Assembly: GCF_041929345.1 (NCBI RefSeq)
Contig: NZ_JBHFNQ010000170.1
Coordinates: 1 to 64,000 of the forward strand
Direction: 5' to 3'
Length of the DNA: 64,000 bases
Source of the DNA: Floridanema aerugineum
Lineage (GTDB): Bacteria > Cyanobacteriota > Cyanobacteriia > Cyanobacteriales > Aerosakkonemataceae
Shown: positions 40,653-48,715 of the stretch, piece by piece
Position numbering within the stretch: position 1 is the first letter of the stretch
Layout: each line of letters begins with the position of its first letter
Translations under genes and position numbers: made by a program
Notes under the pieces: generated by a model
What the model was told of the DNA's origin: nothing
What the model saw: only the letters and a program-made list of their open reading frames with translations
Databases searched by the model: none

Positions 40653-41657
40653 TCAGCTAAGAAGCGTTTCAGCTTTAACTTCGATGGATTCAACACTTGC
40701 TTTAACTGCATAATTACTCGACAAAGAGACATATATACCCAATAAAACTATACAGGATAATATTACGTTTAAAATAGTTATATGTTCGCTTAAAATAAAC
40801 CAGGCGAAAAGAGCGCTAATTACTGGATCGAGAAGCATAGTAACAGCAACTACTCCTGATGATAAATAGTTAAGAGAATAGATGATTAATCCATGACCAA
40901 TTACTTGAGAAAATAGGGCTAAAGCAATAACAGCTGCCCAGCCTTGTAATGAGATGGGAAAAAAATCTTGGTTGACGATCGCCAACACACTAAATATCAC
41001 AAACGACCCAATAACACAACACCAAAGCATTAAGGTTTGAGTGTTGAATTTGGTGAGTAGGTGTTCCATAATTAGGAGTTCCAAAGTAGAGCATAAAGCA
41101 GAAAGTACTGCTAATAAGTCCCCTTGAAGCTTATGAATAGAAACTGAAAAATCATTGAATCCAATAAAAATAGAACCTAGAATGGCTATGATCATGCCAA
41201 TTAAAAATTTGCGATCGTAGCGGTTTTTGAATAAAATCCATCCTCCTAAAGTCGTCAGCAGGGGACGCAAACCATGCAAAATTGTTACGGAACTTGCCAC
41301 AGTAGTTTGGGTGAGAGACAAAGCCCAAAAAAGTTGGATTGCGGCAAACAAACAACCTACTAGTAACAGCAAACCTAGTGTTTTTGGGGTGTAAAGCTGT
41401 TTTGATTCTCGAACAACTTTTTCAGGTGCATTTTGACGCATAGCCGAAAATCCGTTCCAAATTCCAAAAATTACCCCAGCAATCCAAAAGCGATTAAAGG
41501 TTGTAGCATTAGCTCCAATTTCAGCAATGCTAAATCTCACAAAAATCGGGCCTAGACCGATCGCTAAAAGTGCAATTAAAAGAGCAACATAAGGAATTAA
41601 TCTAGCTTTCTGTTCTGATAATAAGGGAGGTTGTTCGAGTGGAGATTCTAGTGACAT
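40653..41657 (-). CDS. EamA/DMT-superfamily exporter
   Basis: 334 residues with about ten hydrophobic helices in two EamA repeats (residues about 20-165 and 180-315). Examples are ALLIALLAIGLGPIFVRFSI, TLGLLLLVGCLFAAIQLFWA, GQVIGHGLIIYS-like helices and VAVTMLLDPVISALFAWFIL; GLGPIFVRFSI and the 'LDPVISALFAWFIL' block are typical DMT signatures. Such proteins export amino acids and metabolites; in the saxitoxin cluster a comparable permease (SxtPER) occurs. It stands 135 bp from the racemase gene with a repeat element between. A role in exporting the cluster's product is inference from position. Confidence 0.85.
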   Translation of the reverse strand: MSLESPLEQPPLLSEQKARLIPYVALLIALLAIGLGPIFVRFSIAEIGANATTFNRFWIAGVIFGIWNGFSAMRQNAPEKVVRESKQLYTPKTLGLLLLVGCLFAAIQLFWALSLTQTTVASSVTILHGLRPLLTTLGGWILFKNRYDRKFLIGMIIAILGSIFIGFNDFSVSIHKLQGDLLAVLSALCSTLELLIMEHLLTKFNTQTLMLWCCVIGSFVIFSVLAIVNQDFFPISLQGWAAVIALALFSQVIGHGLIIYSLNYLSSGVVAVTMLLDPVISALFAWFILSEHITILNVILSCIVLLGIYVSLSSNYAVKASVESIEVKAETLLS

Positions 41658-41720
41658 TATCGGTAAATTTAGAGTGTTTTTCTTTTGAGTTCTCCGACTT
41701 CTTCAATAAGTCAGTATTCA

Positions 41721-41795
41721 TTATACATCTCCAATAATTCTTGTAGGGTAGGCATCCTGCCTGCCTTTGAGATTCTTTGTTGGAGATGTCTATTA
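41721..41795. repeat. 75-bp repeat element, copy 1 (AGACATCTCC/GGAGATGTCT ends)
   Basis: It begins TTATACATCTCCAATAATTC and ends TTTGTTGGAGATGTCTATTA, with GTAGGCATCCTGCCTGCCTT in the middle. Its last three bases (TTA, 41793-41795) are the complement of the TAA stop of the racemase gene. Copy 2 is at 44853-44928. Confidence 0.75.
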
Positions 41796-42578
41796 AACAT
41801 GACCATAAAAGTCACGATGAACGACGACGGAATAAGCATAATCTAATAAAGTACCCCAACTAAAAACCGGAAGACGAATCGCCTGTTGGATCGATCGCGC
41901 AAAGGGTGGAGTTCCAGAACATTCTAGAAGTAAGGCTCCCATTTGCGGGTAACGCTGATAAAAATTAACAGCTAGTTCGGTCAATTCTTGCTCAATTCTC
42001 TCATAGTTTGCTCCTCGTGATAATGGATCGGGATTCATATAAAGATTAGTAATTTCAGGACAAATCCCCGACTCCATAATTCCCTCAATCACATAATTGC
42101 TGTTTGGTTGAATACCGACAGCTTCTAGATGAATTGATGTTAAAACATTTTTCGAGAAGGCGATGATACCAACAACCTGATTATTGCCAATCAAATTTTG
42201 TGCCAAAGGCACTTGTAATAAGCTGGACATGAAAACAGGAACTTTAACATAGCCTGCAATTTCCTTTTGAAAATAGGCGAAATAACCGCATTCTCCTGCG
42301 ATCGCGCGACACCCAATTTTCTCCAATTTCTTTGCTGCTTTTTGAATGGGAGCGAGATAAGATGTTTTATCAGTATTAAACAGTAATTCTTTCCCATCCA
42401 AACCTTCAGCAATTTCATATTGAATCGGAAACGGATAGGCACTAGCGTTACGAGTATCACCAGGAAATCCGGGGTATTGTTCATCTAAAATAATCACGCC
42501 AAGTCCCATGCCATAGCAATGTTGATGGGGGAATGTTTGGATATGATGAATGTTGAAGTTTCTTTGCTGGTATATCAT
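41793..42578 (-). CDS. Aspartate/glutamate racemase family protein
   Basis: 261 residues. Two Cys blocks at the expected places, RAIAGECGYFAYFQ and ALLLECSGTPPFARSIQQAI, are those of the Asp/Glu/hydantoin racemase superfamily, which uses a Cys pair for proton transfer. The start overlaps the stop of the upstream dioxygenase gene (ATGA, 42575-42578), so translation is coupled. It may provide a D-amino acid or an isomerised guanidino acid to the pathway, or act as a maleate-isomerase-like enzyme; sequence alone does not decide. Its stop codon lies in the end of a repeat element, so the native C-terminus could once have differed. Confidence 0.8.
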   Translation of the reverse strand: MIYQQRNFNIHHIQTFPHQHCYGMGLGVIILDEQYPGFPGDTRNASAYPFPIQYEIAEGLDGKELLFNTDKTSYLAPIQKAAKKLEKIGCRAIAGECGYFAYFQKEIAGYVKVPVFMSSLLQVPLAQNLIGNNQVVGIIAFSKNVLTSIHLEAVGIQPNSNYVIEGIMESGICPEITNLYMNPDPLSRGANYERIEQELTELAVNFYQRYPQMGALLLECSGTPPFARSIQQAIRLPVFSWGTLLDYAYSVVVHRDFYGHV

Positions 42579-43723
42579 TTAATGTTATCAACTCCTCTCC
42601 ATCTTCCTTTCATATATTTAGCTAGCCAGTAGGCATCATTTTCTGATAAAGGTTCGGTAATTGGTTGGTCTGGGGGTGTGGGATGATTTGGTAAAAAACC
42701 TCCTTTTGGTTTTCCGGCTTCTACCGCTCCCCAAAAGGTTTTAAATGATGGCGTGTTGGGTAGTTCTCGACTATTAAATGGGGTGTACCAAGCGCGTAAA
42801 AGTAATCGATCGTATTGTCCTCCTTCAATAGGCCAAGATGTTCGAGAGTGATAGATAACATGATTGTTAGTAATTAACCAATCACCTGGCTCTACCCTGA
42901 TTTTTATTCCTACTCTTAAACCAATTTCTTGTAAAAGTTCTAACCCTTGCTTTTGCTTTTCGGTAAGTCGCGGAGCATCGGGAATTAACTGGCTTAACGA
43001 AACATAAGCACTGGAATATTGGGTGGTAAATTTGCCTTTGTGAATACACCACAAAGGGTAGGTAGTCCAATTCTTTTCTCCTTCAAAGAAAAAGGGAATT
43101 TCCTGAAATAATTCTTCTGCAATATCGGGATGAGATTGACGCATTTCGTTATAGATTGTAATGGCGCTAGCTAAGTAGTTTTCTCCTCCTGTTCTGGCTT
43201 GTCTAATACAAAGTAAGCTATTAGCATCACAGCGATCGGTGTGAAATTTAAACGCATCGTTAGACTGTTTTCCTTCTTGAGTTGAATCAGCTGCTTCTGC
43301 TCTGATATAAGTGATAAATTGGGTTTGATTTCTCTTAGGGGAATCAAAGTTTGAATTAGATTCTCTGATTGGCATTCCCATAAGTCTACACATTGCTAGG
43401 TAAACTTTAGCTATTTCCTCTTCTGAATAGCGATCGACAGGAAATCCTTTTAAGAGAACGGCTCCTTTGCCATTTTCCAATTCTTCACAAACACCAGCTA
43501 AAGTTTTGCTGAGTTGATTAAATTGGTTTAGATTGTCTAAGATCCCCGACTTCTCCAAGAAGTCGGGGATCTTATTTATTTCCTCAACTTCCACAGAAGT
43601 CAATTGATAATTCCAGTAGGTCGAATTTAGTAATTCATCTCCTTTCCAGGCGGCTGCACAATTGGCTAAAGTAGCCATTTCTTCATTAGATTGATTTGAC
43701 ACTGTTTTAAATTCTGTTTTCAT
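42575..43723 (-). CDS. TauD/TfdA-type Fe(II)/2-oxoglutarate dioxygenase, copy 1
   Basis: 382 residues. The metal-binding HxD is in FKFHTDRCDANSL and the distal His in NNHVIYHSRTSWP, with the 2-oxoglutarate-binding Arg in DRLLLRAWYTP. It is a close paralog of the next gene upstream (NxPAAWKGDELLxSxYWNYxL at the start, WxRxxxPNxxF at the end), so they arose by tandem duplication, 9 bp apart. Copy 1 has an additional 17-bp-stem palindrome at 43538-43574 in frame, coding for about 12 residues (KIPDFLEKSGILD) that copy 2 lacks. Amino-acid or guanidino-acid hydroxylation is a plausible activity for this class. Confidence 0.85.
   Translation of the reverse strand: MKTEFKTVSNQSNEEMATLANCAAAWKGDELLNSTYWNYQLTSVEVEEINKIPDFLEKSGILDNLNQFNQLSKTLAGVCEELENGKGAVLLKGFPVDRYSEEEIAKVYLAMCRLMGMPIRESNSNFDSPKRNQTQFITYIRAEAADSTQEGKQSNDAFKFHTDRCDANSLLCIRQARTGGENYLASAITIYNEMRQSHPDIAEELFQEIPFFFEGEKNWTTYPLWCIHKGKFTTQYSSAYVSLSQLIPDAPRLTEKQKQGLELLQEIGLRVGIKIRVEPGDWLITNNHVIYHSRTSWPIEGGQYDRLLLRAWYTPFNSRELPNTPSFKTFWGAVEAGKPKGGFLPNHPTPPDQPITEPLSENDAYWLAKYMKGRWRGVDNIK
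43538..43574. repeat. 17-bp-stem palindrome in frame inside dioxygenase copy 1
   Basis: TAAGATCCCCGACTTCT, loop CCA, then the exact reverse complement. The GATCCCCGACTTCT palindrome is a common dispersed repeat of filamentous cyanobacteria. It encodes NKIPDFLEKSGIL, absent from the paralog. Confidence 0.8.
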
Positions 43724-43732
43724 AAAAATCCT

Positions 43733-44824
43733 CTACTTTATTTGCTCTGCTCCTACCCATCTAACTTTGAGATAACGATCTAACCAATAAGCCTCCTTTT
43801 CTGATAACGTCGAGTTAATAGGTTGGTCTGGGGGCAGGTGATAATTAGGTAAATAACCACCTCTGGGCTGACCTGCTTCTACCGATCGCCAAATACATTT
43901 GAATGGGTTAGTATTGGGTAATTCTCGACTATTACGAGGCGAAAAACAAACTCTGAGCAGTAGGCGATCGTAATCTCCTAATTCAACTTCCCAGGAAGCA
44001 CGAGCATGATAAACCAAATGATTGTTTACCATCAGCCAATCTCCTGGTTTTAATTTGAAAGTTGTGCCAACTTCGCTCCCGATGGTTTGTAATAAATCTA
44101 GACCTTGTTTATGTTGCTCACTAAGTCGAGGTGCGCCTTCAATAAATTGGCTCAAACGTGCATAAGTACCGGAAAGTTGAGTGGTAAATTTACCTTTGTG
44201 AATCTGCCATATAGGATAGTTGATCCAGCCTCCCTCTCCTTCATAAACCCAGGGTATTTCCTGAAACAAACTTTCGGCTATTTCAGGATGAGATTGCAGC
44301 ATTTCATTGTAGATGGTAATGGCACTTGCCAAACGGTTTTCTCCACCAATTCGCGCTTGTCTAACGCAGAGTAAACTGAGTACATCATAGCGATCGGTAT
44401 GAAAGCCGAATGCGTCTGTAGACTGTTTACCATTTTCCGAAGAACTAGCTTCGGCTCTGATGTAAGTAACAAATTGAGTTTTTTCTCGCTTATGGGAATC
44501 CCAATTTAAACCTGATTGGCGAATGGGAATACCCATTTGCTGACATAAAATTAGGTGAAATTCAGCGAGTTCTGTATCTGAATATCGATCGACAGGAATA
44601 CCTTTTAATAAAACAGTTCCTCTGCCATTCTCTAATTCTTCGGAAATATCAATTAAGGTTTTTTGAAGTTGGTTAAACTTAATGGCTTCTTTATTGGATG
44701 TTTTAAGATTGTCGAGAATTGATTCAATTTCTCCTATTTCCTTTGGGCTTAGGTGGTAGTTCCAGTATTTAGATTTGAGTAGTTCGTCGCCTTTCCAAGC
44801 GGCTGGATTATTAAGTAAGTTCAT
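43733..44824 (-). CDS. TauD/TfdA-type Fe(II)/2-oxoglutarate dioxygenase, copy 2
   Basis: 363 residues. HxD in FGFHTDRYDVLSL, distal His in NNHLVYHARASWEV and Arg in DRLLLRVCFSPRN. All three metal and cosubstrate elements are intact. It is similar to copy 1 throughout (PAAWKGDELLKSKYWNYHLS) but without the palindrome-coded segment, and so shows the ancestral layout. It lies 101 bp after the aldo-keto reductase stop, with a repeat element in the gap. Keeping two intact paralogs suggests two successive hydroxylations or different substrates, as in other guanidino-natural-product pathways. Confidence 0.85.
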   Translation of the reverse strand: MNLLNNPAAWKGDELLKSKYWNYHLSPKEIGEIESILDNLKTSNKEAIKFNQLQKTLIDISEELENGRGTVLLKGIPVDRYSDTELAEFHLILCQQMGIPIRQSGLNWDSHKREKTQFVTYIRAEASSSENGKQSTDAFGFHTDRYDVLSLLCVRQARIGGENRLASAITIYNEMLQSHPEIAESLFQEIPWVYEGEGGWINYPIWQIHKGKFTTQLSGTYARLSQFIEGAPRLSEQHKQGLDLLQTIGSEVGTTFKLKPGDWLMVNNHLVYHARASWEVELGDYDRLLLRVCFSPRNSRELPNTNPFKCIWRSVEAGQPRGGYLPNYHLPPDQPINSTLSEKEAYWLDRYLKVRWVGAEQIK

Positions 44825-44852
44825 AGATTTCTTCTCAAAATTTAGAATGATA

Positions 44853-44928
44853 ATTAGACATCTCCAAAAACTTTTGTGGGGTAGGCATCCTGCCTGCCTT
44901 TGAGATTATTTGTTGGAGATGTCTATTA
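44853..44928. repeat. 76-bp repeat element, copy 2
   Basis: It begins AATTAGACATCTCCAAAAAC and ends TTTGTTGGAGATGTCTATTA, nearly identical to copy 1 at 41721-41795. Its terminal TTA (44926-44928) is the complement of the TAA stop of the aldo-keto reductase gene. Confidence 0.75.
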
Positions 44929-45978
44929 GGGAACTGGGTTGGGATATCGAGCGTGTATGCGATCGATTTCAGTCAAAATTTCTGGGCTTAATACAACATC
45001 TACACAATTTATATTTTCTTGCAATTGCTCTATAGTAGAAGCTGCGATAATAACACTAGTGACAAACCAGCGCGATCGCACAAAACCTAACGCTAGCTGC
45101 ACTGGTGTCAACCCATTTTTATCGGCAAGATCCACATAAGCTTTTACTGCTTCTTGAAAGTGAGGTTTTCGGTAGCGTTTGTCAAATTGTGGGAATAAAT
45201 CGACTCTCGATCCTGCTGGGATTTGAGAGAGATATTTTCCCGTTAAATGACCAAAAGCTAGGGTACTATAAGCCATTAATCCCACCTTATGAAACCGACA
45301 GGCTTCTGCTAAATGAATTTGAAATACTCGATTGGTTAAATTAAAGGCATTTTGAATGGAAACGATTTTAGGTAATCCCAATTGTCGGGCTAGATGGCAA
45401 AACTCGCATACGCCCCAAGGAGTTTCATTACTAACTCCTAAATAGCGAATTTTTCCGGCTTTTACTAACTCGCCAAAGGCTTCTAACTGTTCTGCGATCG
45501 CTACAGTTTCCCGCTCATAATTAGGAGCGTAATCAGGAGCACCAAATAACGGCACATATCGATCGGGCCAATGAATTTGGTAAAGGTCAATGTAATCTGT
45601 TTGGAGTCGTCTAAGACTACCTTCTACTGCTTCTTGAATATTCTTTCGATCTATGCGATTTTTACCTTCCCGAATCCAGGTTATTGGCAAAGTTTGTCCA
45701 CCAGAAGGCCCTGCGATTTTAGTTGCCAAAATTACTCGATCGCGTGGTTGAGTGACTAACCATTTGCCTATATATTCCTCGGTTTTACCTTGAGTTTCTG
45801 CACAGGTAGGAGCGGGATACATTTCCGCAGTATCAATAAAATTAATTCCTTGATCGAGAGCATAGCTTAATTGATTTTTCGCTTCCTCTAAAGTATTTTG
45901 TTTTCCATAATTCATCGTTCCTAAACATAATTCAGAAACTAATAGTTCACTATCACCAAGCTTTCTATATTGCATCAC
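44926..45978 (-). CDS. Aldo/keto reductase (Tas-like)
   Basis: 350 residues, an (alpha/beta)8 aldo-keto reductase: YRKLGDSELLVSELCLGTMN at the start, catalytic Asp/Tyr in FIDTAEMYP, Lys in VILATKIAGP, His in DLYQIHWPDRY, and the NADPH-binding SVIIAASTIEQLQENI near the end. Such enzymes reduce aldehydes or ketones with NADPH. It is 42 bp downstream of the sterol-desaturase-like gene on the same strand. A reductive step in the cluster's pathway is likely, though housekeeping detoxification cannot be excluded. The stop codon is formed by a repeat element edge. Confidence 0.88.
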   Translation of the reverse strand: MMQYRKLGDSELLVSELCLGTMNYGKQNTLEEAKNQLSYALDQGINFIDTAEMYPAPTCAETQGKTEEYIGKWLVTQPRDRVILATKIAGPSGGQTLPITWIREGKNRIDRKNIQEAVEGSLRRLQTDYIDLYQIHWPDRYVPLFGAPDYAPNYERETVAIAEQLEAFGELVKAGKIRYLGVSNETPWGVCEFCHLARQLGLPKIVSIQNAFNLTNRVFQIHLAEACRFHKVGLMAYSTLAFGHLTGKYLSQIPAGSRVDLFPQFDKRYRKPHFQEAVKAYVDLADKNGLTPVQLALGFVRSRWFVTSVIIAASTIEQLQENINCVDVVLSPEILTEIDRIHARYPNPVP

Positions 45979-46020
45979 ACCCTACTCCAAAATAAACCAT
46001 ATTTCTTCCGAGTTTAAAAA

Positions 46021-46773
46021 CTAAATACCGATCACTTTTTGCCAGGTTATTGGCTCATCGTTTATGCCAAATGTTTGCTCATCAGGATTAATAGATTCTG
46101 GATCGAGATAGGTTCCAAATAGGCGATCGAAAATAGTAAAATAGCTACCCAGATTGTAAGCCCCTACTCGCGTATGGTGTAAGCTATGATACCGAGGCGT
46201 AACAAAAATCCATTCCAACATTCCCATCCAAGAACGCCACTTTACATTTGAATGAGTCCAGTTCTCATGCAGAGGACTAGTTAATCCCAGATAAAACATC
46301 ACTTCCGGGGGAATAGCCAAAAGGGGAAAAGCCAGAAAACCTACTTGAAATAAAAACCGACTAGTAAAACTAGTTCTTTGGGCAGCAAGCCACCATAATT
46401 GTTGAATGGAATGATGCCACAAGTGTGTTTGCCAAAGAAATTTGTTGTAGTGCATACACCAATGGGCTACATAATAACAAAAATCCTTAATCAGATAGGC
46501 CAAAATTAACCGCACCCATAAGGGCAGAGAAAGCAAACCAAAACTACTTAACCACTCCCTAAAAGAGGCAGGAATCAGTGTAATAATAAGATTACCATAA
46601 AGATATGCAAGAATGATTGTAAAGAATATTGAAATAACTGCTGCACCAAACTCTTTTAAGAATTGTTCTGCATATTTAATATCTCGTAACGGGTCGATTC
46701 TTTCTGAAAAAAACCAAACTAATCCGCCCGTTACAAAAGTGGCTAACCAACCAATCATTACTTGTATAATCAC
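46021..46773 (-). CDS. Sterol desaturase/fatty acid hydroxylase superfamily protein, copy 1
   Basis: 250 residues, three to four membrane helices (VMIGWLATFVTGGLVWFFSE, FFTIILAYLYGNLIITLIPA). It has the di-iron histidine clusters of the family: HWCMH, HLWHHS, and RYHSLHHTRVG, with HENWTH as additional ligand. SxtD in saxitoxin clusters belongs to the same superfamily. It is a paralog of the adjacent gene (same order WLAAQR, FGTYxDP), 35 bp away, so a tandem duplication. It probably inserts a hydroxyl or double bond into an intermediate in the membrane. Confidence 0.85.
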   Translation of the reverse strand: MIIQVMIGWLATFVTGGLVWFFSERIDPLRDIKYAEQFLKEFGAAVISIFFTIILAYLYGNLIITLIPASFREWLSSFGLLSLPLWVRLILAYLIKDFCYYVAHWCMHYNKFLWQTHLWHHSIQQLWWLAAQRTSFTSRFLFQVGFLAFPLLAIPPEVMFYLGLTSPLHENWTHSNVKWRSWMGMLEWIFVTPRYHSLHHTRVGAYNLGSYFTIFDRLFGTYLDPESINPDEQTFGINDEPITWQKVIGI

Positions 46774-46808
46774 TCTTACCTCCCGACATTGATTCTTCTT
46801 TGGAAAAA

Positions 46809-47579
46809 CTAAACCCCAATAATTTTTCGGGGTGTAACAAGTGCATTGTCGCCTGATGCAAATTGAATCTGTTCTAGGGTTACTGTATCAGGATCGATAT
46901 AAGTGCCGAAAAAGCGATCGAATACCGTAAAAAGAGCACCTAAGTTCTTAGTTACTGAACCTGTTTCTGTATGATGAATAGAATGAACTCTAGGCGTAAC
47001 ATAAAACCACTCAATAAACTTCATCCAGGGTTGCCACTTAACATTCAAATGAATCCAGTTGTCGTGAATAATATAGTGAATGCCAACAAAAACCATGACT
47101 TCTGGGGGAATGCCTAGCAATGGAAAAGTGAGAAATCCTACCTTAAAAAGCAGCACATCTGTTAAACTTTCTCGTTGAGCAGCTAACCACCAAAGTTGAT
47201 CGATAGAATGATGCCAATTATGCGTTAACCACAAAATACTATTTTTATGCTTAATCCAGTGTGTGACATAAAAACTAAAATCTTTCAAAAAATAAGCAAT
47301 AAATAATCGCACCCACAAAGGTAAAGATAATAATCCTGTCCAGCCGATAAAATCCATCAGCGATGGAGAAATAGTTAGCTTGACAATCGCCACAAAAAAG
47401 TAAGCAAGAATGATGCTATAGACCGCAGAAATCATAGCAGCACCAAATTCTCTGAAAAACCGAGAACGGTATTCAACCAACTTTAATGGATCGAGAAGTT
47501 CCCAAATCCAAAAAAGCAGTCCCGATGCAAATAAAACTAATAGCCCAAGCAAAACTTGATTAATCACAATCCACCTCAC
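46809..47579 (-). CDS. Sterol desaturase/fatty acid hydroxylase superfamily protein, copy 2
   Basis: 256 residues with the same architecture as its neighbour: membrane helices (VLLGLLVLFASGLLFWIWEL and AVYSIILAYFFVAIVKLTI) and His motifs HWIKH, HNWHHS, HDNWIH and RVHSIHHTETG. All histidine ligands are intact. It starts 26 bp after the stop of the old yellow enzyme gene. The two copies are diverged enough for distinct substrates. Together with three TauD-type enzymes, one PhyH protein and a P450 they make an unusually large set of oxygenases for one cluster. Confidence 0.85.
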   Translation of the reverse strand: MRWIVINQVLLGLLVLFASGLLFWIWELLDPLKLVEYRSRFFREFGAAMISAVYSIILAYFFVAIVKLTISPSLMDFIGWTGLLSLPLWVRLFIAYFLKDFSFYVTHWIKHKNSILWLTHNWHHSIDQLWWLAAQRESLTDVLLFKVGFLTFPLLGIPPEVMVFVGIHYIIHDNWIHLNVKWQPWMKFIEWFYVTPRVHSIHHTETGSVTKNLGALFTVFDRFFGTYIDPDTVTLEQIQFASGDNALVTPRKIIGV

Positions 47580-47605
47580 TTAACCAACAAATTTAATCAT
47601 GGCAA

Positions 47606-48715
47606 TTATTCCGATTTCTCTAAAAATGGATAATCTAAATAGCCTCGTTCGTCTCCACCCGTGAACGTTGAGCGATCGTAAACATTCAAAGGAGCATTAA
47701 GGGCAAAGCGTTTCGGCAAATCAGGATTAGCAATAAATAATCGACCATAAGCCACTAGATCGGCATCACCCTGGACAAGAATCGATTCTCCAGTTTCCTT
47801 TGTATAACCTCCTGCTGTGATTAATGTGCCGTGATATAAAGGTCGAAAATGTTGCACGCCAAGTTCTATTTTCTTAACGCTGAAATCGTCATGGCTTCCT
47901 TTAATTCGGGGTTCGACAATATGTAAATAAGCTAGGTTCAATGAATTAAGTTGAGTGACTACATAGTTGAATAAAGCTTCTGGGTTAGAATCATTCATAT
48001 CTTGGAATGTGCTACTAGGAGACAAGCGCACGCCTACCCGCTCCGATCCCCATATCTCAATCACAGCGGCTGTCACTTCTATTAGTAAACGAGCTCGATT
48101 TTCGATGCTGCCTCCATAAGCGTCGGTTCGATGGTTACTATTATCTTGGAGGAATTGATCTAGCAAATAACCGCTGGCACCATGAATTTCTACACCATCA
48201 GCTTCTGCTTGCATTGCATTTTTGGCGGCTTGACGATATCGATCGATAATCCCAGGAATTTCTGAAGTCAAGAGTGCTCTGGGGATAATAAAGTCTACTT
48301 CTTCCTCGGTAGCGGTTAATGCTTTTTCCTCATTTGGAGCGATCGCACTAGGCGCTACAGGTAAAGCATTTTGAGGTTGCAAAGACGGATGAGAACATCT
48401 TCCACCATGCCATAGTTGCAGAAAAATGCGACCGCCTCGATCATGAACTGCTTGCGTTACCAGTTGCCACCCCGCTATTTGCTCTGGACTGTAGATTCCT
48501 GGCGTTCGTGGCAAACTGGTACCTTGGGAAGAAATTTGCGTAGCCTCGCTAATGATTAACCCCGCAGCAGCCCGTTGAGCATAATAGAGAGCATTCAGGG
48601 GAGTCGGCGCAAGATGATAATCAGCCCGTCGGCGGGTTAACGGAGCCATTACCATACGATTGGGTAACTCTAAATCTCCCAGTTTAAAGGATTGCAATAG
48701 CTTTAACGAATCCAT
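47606..48715 (-). CDS. Old yellow enzyme family alkene reductase (NemA-like)
   Basis: 369 residues, FMN-dependent ene-reductase: FKLGDLELPNRMVMAPLTRR at the start, LWHGGRCSHP (substrate-binding HGGR), AKNAMQAEADGVEIHGASGY with LLDQFLQDNSNHRTDAYGG, GSIENRARLL, and LITAGGYTKE with LVAYGRLFIANPDLPKRF for FMN phosphate. All family landmarks are present. It overlaps the SnoaL-ankyrin gene by 13 bp and so is translated in tandem with it. It would reduce an activated C=C bond of an intermediate. Confidence 0.9.
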   Translation of the reverse strand: MDSLKLLQSFKLGDLELPNRMVMAPLTRRRADYHLAPTPLNALYYAQRAAAGLIISEATQISSQGTSLPRTPGIYSPEQIAGWQLVTQAVHDRGGRIFLQLWHGGRCSHPSLQPQNALPVAPSAIAPNEEKALTATEEEVDFIIPRALLTSEIPGIIDRYRQAAKNAMQAEADGVEIHGASGYLLDQFLQDNSNHRTDAYGGSIENRARLLIEVTAAVIEIWGSERVGVRLSPSSTFQDMNDSNPEALFNYVVTQLNSLNLAYLHIVEPRIKGSHDDFSVKKIELGVQHFRPLYHGTLITAGGYTKETGESILVQGDADLVAYGRLFIANPDLPKRFALNAPLNVYDRSTFTGGDERGYLDYPFLEKSE

